Assembly (NCBI GenBank): GCA_013399855.1
Contig: VXAY01005593.1
Location: forward strand, 868,001-932,000
From: Oxyruncus cristatus
Taxonomy: Eukaryota; Chordata; Aves; Passeriformes; Cotingidae
Length of the DNA: 64,000 bases
Direction: 5' to 3'
Of the stretch, positions 51,701-63,090 are shown piece after piece; position 1 is the stretch's first letter, and each line of letters starts with the position of its first letter. The notes under the pieces were generated by a model. That model had not been told where the DNA came from. It saw only the letters and a list, made by a program, of their open reading frames with translations, and made no database searches. Made by a program: the position numbers and the translations under genes.

Positions 51701-54045
51701 AGAAGGATCACAGAGCAGCAGTGATTTGAAACTTACAGTTGTGATTATTTCATCAAATATGATATACAATTCCAGGTCCATAAAAGAGGCAAATGAAGTT
51801 CGCACAGGCAATCCTAAGCTTTCTGAACTTTCCACTTTGCAGCCAAAAAATGCAAGTATGTATGTGTATAACAAAGATACATCAAAACTGAAGTCACAGG
51901 TTGGGCCAAAATCAGGTTGGCAGCTTCCCTTCAAACAGTTTTATGGATCATTAACTACCACACAGGAGGCTGACCACACCAGCTATGTTTTATTGATAGT
52001 CAAAAGTTTCTGGCCTGAAACAAAACAATTATTCATGTTAACTGGAGGCTGGAATAAACTGGCCCAGACCAAAGTCCCCTCAGAACATATGCAGACTCAA
52101 AATCCAGTCTTGCCTTTATTTCTTGATGTATTTTTCTGTTCACCTAGGATTATAACATCCTGGTAGATGCTTTCTTTAAACAGGTTAGCACAACTGTTTT
52201 CCTGGGAAGGTCTTTGACAGGCAAAGAGACAGCATTTTTCATGTCTGCTGCAACAAAATGTCAGCATATTAATGTAAGTAATACATATTCCTATAAGAAA
52301 ATCAATGAAAATGAGCTTATCTTACCAGTATAGCCAGCCTTCAGAGTCCTGTGTCACACTTCCACATGAAGCTCCAAGTTCCAGGGCAAGGTACATGAGG
52401 CATGATATTTTTATTTATTGCCTTCCACCTCAGACAACTGAAGTGAAACTTTGGAGATTCAATGCTACAAATCCCAGAGAAGTCCTTTAAGTATTGCAAA
52501 TACTTTCAAGGGAAACAAAGATGAACCAGTGTACATCAAAATTGTTAATTCACTTGGTGCTTAGCTCATCACTGAATACAGAGGAGGTAGCTGAAACTGG
52601 GTCTGCCAAAATCATGACGTAATCATTAGACCAGCAGATGACCAAACAATTTTAACACTCACTGCAGCAGTAGTTCATTCTAAAAATCTCATCTTGTCAC
52701 TTAGCCAATGCTAATCTGCTACCATAAAAATGAAAATGGTCATCCAGCCCTAAAAGTTTCGGTGAAATATATGTAGGATTTATGGCATCACTACCAGGTT
52801 CCTCACAAACCAGAGCAAAATCAGAAAAAAATCCTGGACTGGTAAGTGAAATGTACATAGAGCTCCCCTCTTCAGCCCTATCTTAATATTTTTCTCCTGG
52901 TATGGAAGTCTTCATGTAAAGAAGCTAAATCTGTGAAGCTTCTGAAGCAATAAATCAGTTATGAAATGGTAACCTCCATTACAGGCTGTCCCCTTAATTA
53001 TTTGACAAGTTAATTAATCTCCTAAGCAACTGTAGAACTGCTGTTTCCTCAGTAAGTGATGGAAACAAACTTTGGCAGATCCCACAGGTCTTGGCACTAT
53101 AGTAGCAATAAGACTCTACAAAGTTTTGTATAATAGACACTAAGTGAGGTCAAATTGCCTCTGTAGGAGTAACTGGAATTGCTTATTGCCTGAAGGTATT
53201 TACGTTGCTAATTATTTTGCTGTAGCTAATTATGGTTTGCCAGTTTAGTTGAGGCTAAGATTTCAAGAGATGCCTTTATTCCCCTCTGAAAGCTATTGCA
53301 TCATGATAGGGAAGGACAGAGCCTCCTGCCTTGTTAGAACAATACCATTGTCTGCCTCTCCTCAACAGACAACACAATTACAGCTGACACAATAATTGAT
53401 GATGAAGTTTTCCAGTGAGAAAGATGGACACACATTATTAACCCATCAATCTTGTTCCACATGGTGTCTTGTATCACTGATTTTTCCTACTGTGGCAGCA
53501 AATTGACTGAAGCATGCTGACTGTCTGTCTGTGTTCCCAGGGGTACCCTGTGACGGAGTGAGGGCACTGCACAGGGCAGCAGGAGAAAGGTGAGACCAGA
53601 GAAAAGATCACTCAGCGTGAATTGAAGACAAATTTACTTTCACCACATTCTTTACCTGCTTATGTCTCCATCACATAGTATTAATATCCAAGGAAACAGG
53701 AGATCATCCAACCTCTGCTTATTACATGGGCATTGCATGAGCAATGTTTGACCATTAACAGCAACTACCCCTCATTTACACCCAGTTCTACCTGGGTTAA
53801 ATCACAGATATCTGCCAGATAGGTAAGGACTTGTAAACTCCAGTGGGAATGTGTTATGTATCTACTAGACAAATTTCCAATCATCTAATCTAAGTTTCAG
53901 TTTTGCCCAATTTATAATAACATTTGGAACCTGTTCATGTGTATTTGCTACATCTCATGTGCTTCACTATCTCTACATCCAAATCATGGAGTCAATCATA
54001 GTCCAAACACTCACCTACTGTTTTCTATCTCTTCTGTCATCCTCA
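48771..54045. other. Non-coding unique sequence
   Basis: No supported gene and no nameable repeat over about 5.3 kb. A triple TGATGCAA element lies at 50753-50788. The longest frames are 146 codons (51726-52166, non-ATG-like composition, no domain) and 140 codons (minus, 50599-51021). A short GTCT doublet occurs near 53521. Nothing else stands out. Confidence 0.6.
50753..50788 (+). promoter_or_regulatory. Three TGATGCAA elements in 36 bp
   Basis: TGATGCAA occurs at 50753-50760, 50772-50779 and 50781-50788. TGATGCAAT-like sequence is the known core of the C/EBP-ATF response element (amino-acid response element). Three direct copies this close are unlikely to be random, though a short local duplication could explain two of them. 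Regulatory function is inferred. Confidence 0.3.
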
Positions 54046-54822
54046 TAGATGACATTGAGTGGGAGTGTTGATCTGCTGGAGGTTAGGAAGACTCTGGAGA
54101 GGGACCTGGACAGACTGAACTGATGGGCCAAGACCAATGGTTTGTGATTCAACAAGGTAAAGTGTCAGGCCCTGCCCTTGTGTCACAACAACTCCATGGA
54201 ACACTCCAGGCTTGGGGCAGAGCAGCTGGAAAGAGACCCAGTGGAAAAAGGACCTGGGGGTTGCTGGTCAACAGCAGGTGAGCAAGAGCCAGCAGTGTGC
54301 CCAGATAGGCAAGAAGATCAATGGCATCTGCCTTGTACCAAAAATAGTGTGACCAACAGGACCAGGGGAGTGATTGTTCCCCTGTACTGGGCACTGCTGA
54401 GGTGGCATCTCGAGTGCTGTGTCCAGTTTTGGGCCCCTCCCTACAGGAAAGGCATTGAGGTGCTGGAGTGTGTCTAGAGAGGGCGATGGAGCTGGGAAAG
54501 GGTCTAGAGAGTAGTATGAGGAGTGTCAGAGGAAGCTGGAGGTGTTTAGTCCAAAGAAGAGGCTCAGGGGAGATCTTATCACTCTCTACAACTCCCTGAA
54601 AGGAGGTTGTAGCCAGGTGTGGGTCGAGCTCTCTCGGAAGATTGGCCAGGCCTTGGAACAGACTGCCCACAGGGGTGGTGGAGTCACTATACCTGGAAGT
54701 ATTCAAGAACTGCTGGATGTGGCTCTTAGTGCTGTGGTTTATTTGACACGGTGGTGTTTGGTCAAAGGTTGGACTTTGTGTCTTGGGGGTCTTTTCTAAT
54801 TTTAATGTCTCTATGATTCTTA
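54046..54822 (+). mobile_element. CR1 LINE: ORF2 C-terminal part and 3' UTR, internally deleted
   Basis: The longest CR1 piece here. It starts at the position of the reverse-transcriptase Asp-Asp motif ('agatgacattgagtgggag', about 54047-54065). It then runs through 'gttgatctgctggaggttagg', 'ggacctggacagactgaa', 'ccaggcttggggcagagc', 'gaccaacaggaccaggggagtgattgt' (about 54351-54377), 'gtccagttttgggcccctcc' (54420-54439) and 'cttatcactctctacaactcc', and ends at 'gtctctatgattctt'. Fragments such as IVPLY and VQFWAP are readable, but frameshifts and stops break the frame. Next to the 41-kb copy, about 85 bp is missing near 54632-54640. The 226-codon minus frame over this region is a shadow of the element. 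Confidence 0.95.
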
Positions 54823-57800
54823 AAATCAATTTGTCTTTATAGATACATGAGAGATATCTGATTTCTACCTGTTCTCTGCTTTCCCCAATACCTGAGCAGA
54901 AAATTACTTTCTTCAGTTAAGGACAACAATACCATTAGTCTACAAATATAATTTCATCTTCTAAAAAAAATTAGAAATAAGGCCACTAAAATATAGTGTT
55001 TGGCACAGCTGTATTATTCCTGTAATGAATAATCACTAAAGATATTATTGTGGATGCAGTTACCATGCAGCAATGTGAATAAAATGGTTTAGTTGGAAAA
55101 TTGTACTTCAAGAAAATGTATGCAATAGTACAACTGTATTACTGCCCATTAATATGTATTAATTCAATGAAAAATGCCTGACTGAGCTGGTTTACATAGA
55201 TTAGGGTGGCAGGCAGTGAAAGGAAGTGCTTGGAGTTGGTTAAATGGACTGTGAAGATAGCAGAAACTCTAATCCAAAGCGGAGAAGCAAACCACCAAGA
55301 TAGGCTGTCCAGTTCCGCTGGTGTGATTTGTTCCTTCTCTCATTCATAACAGTGTTTTTATTATGATAAAGAATCAGCATTCTGTGCTCCTGATGCATTA
55401 GCTTCACTCAGTCCTCTTGAATCTGTATTTAAAAGCTTCCTATTTAAAAATAATAAAAATAAGATAATTTTTCCCAAGGTAGCTACTTAGCAGGAATCAT
55501 GTCATTTGCTTTAGCGTCTCCAGGAGGCAGAAGCACAGTTCCTGATGGGCTTGTCATTGTCAAGACAAGTTTATTTGTTCCTGAAATACTCCAGTAATTC
55601 ATTTGTTACTCTAACTTCTGCTCATGACATGCAGGGTTTGTTCCAGCTCCCCAAACTGCACCGAGTGGGGTATTCCCAGAGCCCTGGGGGAAGCTTTCAC
55701 TGAGACACATCGGTGTTTCATATCACGCCAAATGCATCCTTCTGTCCAGGCATGCTTAGTTACACATATAAAAAACAACAATTTCGCTTTCCCTTCTGGC
55801 TAACAGTCTTGTTATGAGACAAACTATTATGGCAGTCATATGCTCAGCATAAGATGCAGTTCTCCCTGAGTTTATTTAAAAACACACACTAGAATTCAGT
55901 TTGGTGCCTCTCTCAGCCCCACTGTCTGCACAAAGTCTCATTTCTAATGTGGGGCTGGAGGACACCTTCACTCTCCTTTACCTGTGCAAAGTGAAGGCAA
56001 TGTTGGTGAAGCTTTAGGTGAGCAAAAGCAGAACACTCACTCCAGAGGTAGCCTTGTTTGGAGGACAAGGTGGCCTAATGGGGATTGAGTCACCAGGGGT
56101 GGGGTGTGAGGAAGGAAGGAGGACCAAAAGAACTTGGGGGCCTCTGAACTCAGGATTACTGGAAAATCAATTAACAACAGATGTTTGGAGACAAAATACG
56201 CACTTGATGGGGTTTGTGGACATAGGGTTGTATCCTGTGTAACACACTGTAATTTTGACACTTAGAACTTGTTGTGTAGCACTTTCATATTGAGACACCA
56301 GGATGTAAACATGTCATAAAGATAGAAAGACAAAAAGGAGTGCCTTATGTTTAGAAAAAGATCTTTATATATGACCTGCTAGGTCACAAAGGTTATCCAA
56401 ATCAGTGAAAAATGATATTATAAATGACTACAAAAGATTTACTGTCTTCATTGCCCAAACAGCCTCATAAATTGTATGTCTAATCCCCTGTCTTGATCAC
56501 ATCCTCATCCAATTTCATCTACCTTGCATAAAACTTAGTAACCTCTCAACAAACACAGCTGACCAACAAGAGTGGGGTCCATGTAGTGTGCTAAATCCCT
56601 TCCCTCCAATAAAATCTGACAGGGTCTCTAATGACCACTTCTTATCTCAGAATTTTTGAAATGATGGGGCTGGGATGATTTTTTAAACCTATGTTTTTGT
56701 GCAGTTGGTTCCCAGGGCTCTAGTGACATTCTAATAAGTGTATTGAATTTTGAGCTATCCAAGGGATTTTGTATATTATTTATGAGAATGGATTGATTTG
56801 TCTCTCATGTGAAGGAATATACGTGAAATTGAGTTTTGTTGTGGTTGTTTCTCTGCTCTATGTCTCTGATATGATCATAGCTTCGTAACAATTTCAATAT
56901 ATTATTGCCAGAGGTATCATAAAATAGGGAGACATTATCCTTCATGTCATAATTCTTTCTCTGCTGAATAAACTCAAAAGCTTATTTTTGTTTGTTTGCT
57001 TATTGGTCCTTACTTTGGAACACAGTAAATTAATGCTGTTAAACAAGAGTCAAATTTCCCTCGTAGTTTCACCAAAATGGACTTCAGTTAGCTGTGCTTC
57101 TACGACTATGTTATGGTGCTATTCATAGGCAGGTTATGACATTGACAACAAATCAGTGAAACTTAAGCTCCTGTTATTATCACCTCGAGATAAAAAGCGT
57201 ATTTGCCTTTATTCCTATATAATAGAAGCTTCAGCCAAAGTGGTCAGAAATAGCACTGACATGAAACACCTGCAAGTTACGTTGGCATTGTAAGACAGAT
57301 CAATCACGAAATAAAGTCTGGAAAATGGAGGGAAGAGAAAAAAAAAAGAAAAAAAAAGGGGTAGAAAATAAAGGGTCTTTGAGATGTCCTAATTTCTGCC
57401 TTCCCATCGTTCCAGCTGTGCAGCAACGGAATATTTGTGACCCACTGTCTGACATGCCCTCAAAGCCAATATGTTGTGGTCAAAATTAGATACTCTTGGA
57501 CACACAAGGAGATTGTTTCCTTCTGCTGTTACTTCACTGTAGAAAATATGAACAGGGAATTACCGTGCACTGGCTCTTTCTCTTATTTATGGAATAAATT
57601 TAGTTGATGGCAAATTAAAAACATACATAAGGAGATTGCTCTGCACCCATGCCATGAGATGTTGTGGATGCTAAATTTTCATATGAGTTTAAAAAAATGT
57701 CTCGATAAAGAAGGAGAGAAAATTCTGTAAGGGATTACTAAATACAAGCATATCACCCCTGGTTCAGGAAGTCCCTCACCTGTAAGCTGTCTGTCAGAAT

Positions 57801-59949
57801 GCAAGGTGCTCTGACACTATTCACAGCCAATTTGCTGCTCGTGGCCGGGCTTAAAGGTTGCTTGATAGAAATAACTTCTCACCTAATCTTTAAATGACAT
57901 CTAAGTTCCATAGCAGGGACTGTGAGTGGGGAAGTTTACGCCTTCCCTGGTGAAAGGCTGAAGTTGCTCCAAAACGCAGCAACATCACTGTAATGTTTTG
58001 ATCTGTTGTTGATCGCGGGGACAGCCCTACAAGGCACTGTGTGAGCTCTGTCCCAGTCCTGCTGTTCACAAGCTCACAGCAGACCATCCTGATTTAACTC
58101 TACTTGGGTTTACTCTACTTTCACATTTACACTGCTCACTCTAAACTGTCCTTATGGTTACAATGTGAATGCCCAGTTCTGGGTGTTAAATTCATATTTT
58201 ATGGTTTAGGATAGATGGTGCTTTCTCTGAGTCTATATAGTCTTCTCTATTTACCTTGCTGACGCCAATCTCACCTCTTGTCCCCTACCACGCAAAAGAG
58301 ATGCCCTTTAAAGCTTTTTTTATATTTTTAAACATTTTGTTGCTACTCAACAATTATTCCTTTGTCTTGTCTTATGTTTTTTTCTCTCTTTTCTTCAGCT
58401 AATGGCTAAACAGCTGCAGCAGCATGTAACTTCGAAGCACCCTGCTGCCGTTCTCAGAAACGAAACAATCTGTACTTAAACCAATTTGCTTGTAAACTCC
58501 TGCTTCTCTGCCTCCAGCCTGCTAAACTGTTCAAGCCCGTCATGCCAAAATGTTTTTCCAAGGCAGAGATCACTCTATCAGTGCCGGCTAAACCACTACA
58601 AACTAAGGCTGCAGGCTATGCTTAGGGAAGAAAAAATAACGTGTAATGAGCTCATCAGCTAATTACATTTTATTGGAGCAACACAATTTAGATTGACCAC
58701 TGAGGTCTGGATGAAAGGCAAGGTCATTTTAAAAGGGGAATAAAACCTCCCTGTCATTGGGGTGCAGGATTCACCTCTGGAATCCATATTAAAGGGAATC
58801 TCATGGCTAACAGGGAGTTGTGAATATTGTATTTCAGTCTGAGAGCAATGTACCTAACTACAATGCAAAAAATATATGCTAGAATTTTACTGGACCTGGT
58901 AAGATACGAAACACTGGGAATGAACACAAATAATTCTAAGCCAAGGTACCAGCAGGGGACTGACAAAACATATAACCAAGAGACTGGCTGTTTGTTTCCT
59001 TCATACTGTTTTATGATTTAATTTCTCTGTGCTGATTAAAAAGGGACTAAAAAACAGTGCTGGAGACTGAATATTTTGGGCACGTGCTGTTCAAGACTCC
59101 CCCAAAACAACTCTGCCACAACCAATCCCTTTCCATCTTTAGATTAGCAGGCTTTTAAAATACATTTTCCCTAAATGATGTTCAATATTCTGGTGGAATG
59201 AGATTGTCCTCTGAAATTAAAGCAGAATGTGGTAATGAATGTTTTTTATCAATAGGTATCTTCTTGTCCTGTAGTTTAAAGTGCTCTTGCACTTTCCTGG
59301 TGTTTACAGCACTACACAGTTGTTCAATTTTTAGGCAGCATAAGCCAGGTCTTCCTAATTCTTCTAGTAGAACTAGCTCTCCATTCTTCTCAGCCACATT
59401 GTCCTCTTCCACAACTGCTCCACTTGGAATCCACCCTTTTTGATCAGCAGACAGCACATCAGAAGAACTGATCTTGCATGGTAGCATCCAGACTTTTGTC
59501 TTTCAAGTAGAACTATACCAGCTACTGTACTGAAATTCCACACTGACTTTTTCATGGTGACACCTTATTTATGGCTCACCAGTTGTTACACCTACGTTTA
59601 TCTTCCTCTATGTCATTGCCAAGTGACAGACCCACAGATCTGTACTAATAGATCCCACCCTTTTTCTGTTATTTCAGCTCTTAAAATCATCTAGTATTCC
59701 AACACTTCTTCCCCTTTGTAAAGTTTTCCAGGTTTCTAACCACAGGTACAAATTTCATATGCACTTTTATACAAAGAGTATCCATGAAAGTTTAAGCCAG
59801 ATTAGACACCAGGAAGCCCTTTTAGGATGGACATTGATATCCTGTTTTCAGCTTGATGCTTCTCCCTTCAAACAAACCTATTGTTGTTTCCCCTTCAGCT
59901 GTTTCTTTTTTTGCCTTACAGTTCCTGTGCTAAACCCCAGATTTGCCAA
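54823..59949. other. Non-coding unique sequence with one coding-like minus frame
   Basis: No supported gene. An A-rich tract (57337-57357) and a CCAGCAGGGGAC motif (58949-58960) are present. The interval 59182-59487 on minus is an ATG-started 101-codon frame (see findings) between unique sequence and the LINE reverse-transcriptase remnant. The rest shows no nameable repeat. Confidence 0.55.
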
Positions 59950-60200
59950 CAAAACTAATCATTTCTCCTGCAGTACCATATCGAATGCTTTACTGAAACC
60001 CAGATAGATTAGATCTTCTGCATTTCCTTTGTCTAGAAAATCAATTATCTTATCAAAGAATGATATCGAGTTAGTCTGGCACTCTCTGAGTCTTTGTTAA
60101 ACCTATCTAACATTTTATCCCATTTTGTGTTTACTTCCACGTTTCTAATTATTCTCTCCTTAAGAATTTACTTGAAAGCCTTTGTGTAGGCATCTCTGTT
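59950..60200 (-). mobile_element. Ancient LINE (CR1/L3 clade) reverse-transcriptase fragment
   Basis: The minus strand encodes IYLGFSKAFDMV (59975-60010 reversed), a decayed form of the conserved Y-L-D-F-x-K-A-F-D-x-V motif of CR1-clade reverse transcriptases. The preceding residues, including DKIIDFLDKGNAEDL, fit the same domain. The catalytic-motif aspartate (normally LDF) is glycine here. The upstream plus-strand blocks 'tctgagtctttgttaaacc', 'ttttatcccattttgtgttta' and 'ttctaattattctctcctt' match the antisense of this clade. Later ORF2 motifs toward 59.6 kb are not recognisable. This is an inactive fossil. Confidence 0.75.
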
Positions 60201-61467
60201 TGTGATCCAAATGGCTTTGACCTTGGTTTGCAGGGCCCCTACAAACTGTGGTTCATTGTTCAGATTCAAAATGCAGATGCCTGTACAGTATCAGGATGTG
60301 CACTCAGAAGTATCTGTGCAGGAGCGCAAAAGGAGAACTAGAACAACGAAGAGATAAAACCACCGGGAATTTAGGAGGATGTAAGGAAAGCATCATAAAT
60401 CCTTGCATTATTCTTACGCTCTTTTTTAGATCCCTTCCAAGACAGCTGCCCCTGTGCAGATATTTTAATGGTTTTCTGATAAGGATGTTCAGAGTTCACC
60501 CTGCTTCTATTCAAGTGTACATTGCACTAACACAAAAGAGTCTCAGAGGGTGAAGGTTCTGGTACAAATAAGCATCTGAAAACCTACTGAGATCAACTGA
60601 ATTATGTCCTTTCATCTGTTCTGTCTTTGGTGTCCTATCCAAGTCCCACAGGGAAATTCAGGTGTGACAAAAGCATCTTCACACCCTTCAGAAGAACAGG
60701 ACCAGTAATTGGTTTTGCTGGGGGAACACCTGAGAGATAAATATTGTTGGTTCCTTTCCTCTTTTCTCTTGTCACTCTGTTCTGTCCCATAATATATACT
60801 ATCCTTGTCCTACTGAGGCTGATATAAACGAAAGTCTGTCACTGATGCCATTATAAGCCCTACTTTAAAACAGTTTATCATTCAAAGGCAAAGATTCATT
60901 TTCTCTCCTCACCACAATTGATGCTGAGTGAAAAAGTTCAGGCACAGGCTACTGTCTAAAATAAAGTTCCTCTGAATTTTAAACATGGCCAGAAGCACTG
61001 TTGAGCAGAAATGGGCCAAGAAGACTCCAATATGAAGAGACACCAGCATTTCAGCCTATGAAGCCAAGTGCAACGCTGGAGTGGAAACTTGAGTTGAAAA
61101 TACTGAATATTGTAATGATCCTTTATCCTGCAAACAGCCTTAACTGCATTCTCACAATCAGGCTCCTCCAGAATTTGAGAGATACATGAACCAGATCTGG
61201 TTTTGTAATCTGTGCTCATAGAAAAAGAAATTATCTCAGCTCTTTTTAAAGAGCAAGCAGAAATAGCAGAATTTCCAGGAACCACAAAAGACAAAGAGCA
61301 GAACACAGTGTCAATAACTCCACATAATTTTAAATCTCTGCAGAAGTCTTTGGATTCTGCTGGGATGAACAGGGGAGGGAGAGCGGTCCAGGAATGAAAG
61401 GGAGAAATTTGACCTGCATTGTAAATAGATGATTTGGTGGTAGAATAGCAAATGCAGGATAGTTCAA
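60201..61467. other. Non-coding unique sequence
   Basis: No supported gene. Frames of 101 and 116 codons on opposite strands show no domain. I see no nameable repeat between the LINE fragment and the MIR-like element. Confidence 0.65.
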
Positions 61468-61592
61468 TGGCAGTTAACCTCCCAGTGTCCGGATTTCTTA
61501 TCTGTAAAATGATAGTAATGATACTTGCCTTTGTGAAGTACTTTGAGATCTGTGGTGGAAAAGTGATACATAAAGACAGACATTGTTATTTC
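61468..61592 (+). mobile_element. MIR/CORE-SINE-like element
   Basis: The order 'cagttaacctcccagtgtcc', 'atttcttatctgtaaaatgatagtaatgat', 'acttgcct', 'gaagtactttgagatctgtgg' and 'aagtgatacataaagac' matches the core and 3' tail of MIR-type SINEs. The usual landmarks are 'cacttaacctctctgtgcctcagtttcctcatctgtaaaatggggataata', 'cctacct', 'tttgagatc' and a tail ending in repeated ATT. It is a degraded amniote-age copy. The tRNA-like 5' end is not clear. Confidence 0.7.
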
Positions 61593-62689
61593 AAAGGGAC
61601 AGGGAATAGCAGATATCATAGATCTGGAATGATACAAAAGACAAATATTGGAAGGGAAACAGTGGGAGTCAGCATACCCTATATTATGTCATAGCTTTAA
61701 TAATGCTGGTGTCTTTCCTGTTCAAGTGCAATATTTCAGGTAATTACTCTGTTGTTCACTTATCAGAGAGGGGATTAGAAATAATTTATTTTGCTGAAAG
61801 GGCATAATTAAAACCAAACAAAATAACCTGGTGTAGAACAATTAGCAAGTTCACTTATTCTATGCAGTTTTCCTAGAGAAAGTCCCAAACACTCTTGTTT
61901 GTTTGGAAGATTTGCCAATTTTTTCAACCATTAGTGTCTTTCTGTAACATCAACACAAGTTGCCCTTCAGGGTAAACACTTTTCCTTCCCCAAAAAATCT
62001 ACGTATTTCCTTTTTGAGGGTGGTGCCTTTCATGTGATTCCTCGTCAGGCTGAGTGTTTGTACCTGTATCTGCCTCTCACACATCATTCCCAGTCTGTCC
62101 CAGGGAACAAGTCTTAGGGGAGCCTTATGCTTGCTGAACCCCTGCTGCTTCCAGGGATCATGCCTGACTGTACATGATGCTTCCTTTCATCTTCCCCTGT
62201 GCTCCAGCCCAGTTCTTGCTGGAGGAAACCAGAATGAAATACAGCTGAGCAGATTAATATCCATCGTGAAGGGATGTGGGGAATATGCAATCATACAGCC
62301 TGGATGCTGTGTGACAGGAGAGGAAAATCAAAGTGAAAAGTATATGCATCAGAGGGACAGCAGCCAGGGCCCTTTGGTTCGTCTACAGAGAATATGCCTG
62401 GAAAAAATCAGAAACATTTTGTCCCAATGGCACTTAGGTCAGGCTACAGCTCACATCCCTGAGCAAAGCTCACAGAAGCAGGCTGATGGCCCCATGCACA
62501 AACTCACCCCCCTGCAGACAGTGTGGGGGAAGGAAAATCACTCTGATGTATTCAGTGCAGTGATGAAAGTCCAGAATAACTTTACCAGTGGTAACACATG
62601 GTCCTCTTTATATCCCTGACCTCATGGTCATGGTTCAAGAAGTCTTTCTGATGTTTAGACACCTATAAGTAGGCAAAAACTTTAACCTC
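61593..62689. other. Non-coding unique sequence
   Basis: Contains the longest frame not explained by a repeat (162 codons, 62131-62619, opening at a TTG, not an ATG). It has no recognisable domain, so I do not call a gene. No nameable repeat is seen. Confidence 0.6.
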
Positions 62690-63090
62690 TGAAGACGTTG
62701 GGGCCAGCAGTGAGAAGGCAAAGGAGGAGGATGCACACATGCACTTGCTGCCCCGGTGAGCCGCCACCTCCGCCAGTCTCCTGCTGTCCTGTCGACTGCA
62801 ACACCGAGCTCCAGCTGGCAAATTGCCTCCTAATGTGTGCACAGTCACGGGCATTTCAAGCAGCTTTGGAAATCCCTGTCTGGATAATGATGGAGCGGGC
62901 ACGTCAGGCTGGGCCATCCAGCTGAGCTAAGTACACGTGTGAGGAGCGGTGTTGAGGGAGAAGAGGAAGCTGAGAAACGTGGATCTGCCAGAGCCACTCG
63001 ATCACCTGCGGATCAGGCAGCAGCTCCTTCCCTCCATATGCTCTGGAATCCCGATCCAGGCAAGGCAACGTGAGGTGTCCATGGTGATCC
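62690..63090. other. CpG-retaining, GC-richer block
   Basis: About 16 CpG dinucleotides in 400 bp by hand count, against near-absence in most of the window, with visibly higher G+C. It contains a good donor-like 'ccccggtgagc' at about 62751-62761. Both strands keep open frames of 60-101 codons across parts of it, so strand cannot be decided. This may be a small orphan CpG island, a conserved exon or an enhancer. A formal CpG-island threshold was not computed. Confidence 0.45.

Noticed and set aside
51726..52166. 146-codon plus frame
   Set aside because: Residue order shows no domain or repeat and no conserved-looking splice sites, so it was left as chance.
54149..54829. Longest open frame in the window (226 codons, minus strand)
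   Set aside because: It lies exactly antisense to the CR1 at 54046-54822, and its residues are the reverse reading of CR1 ORF2 and 3' UTR.
62131..62619. 162-codon plus frame
   Set aside because: It opens at TTG, has no recognisable domain and no promoter or splice context, and a frame of this length is expected by chance in 64 kb with six frames.
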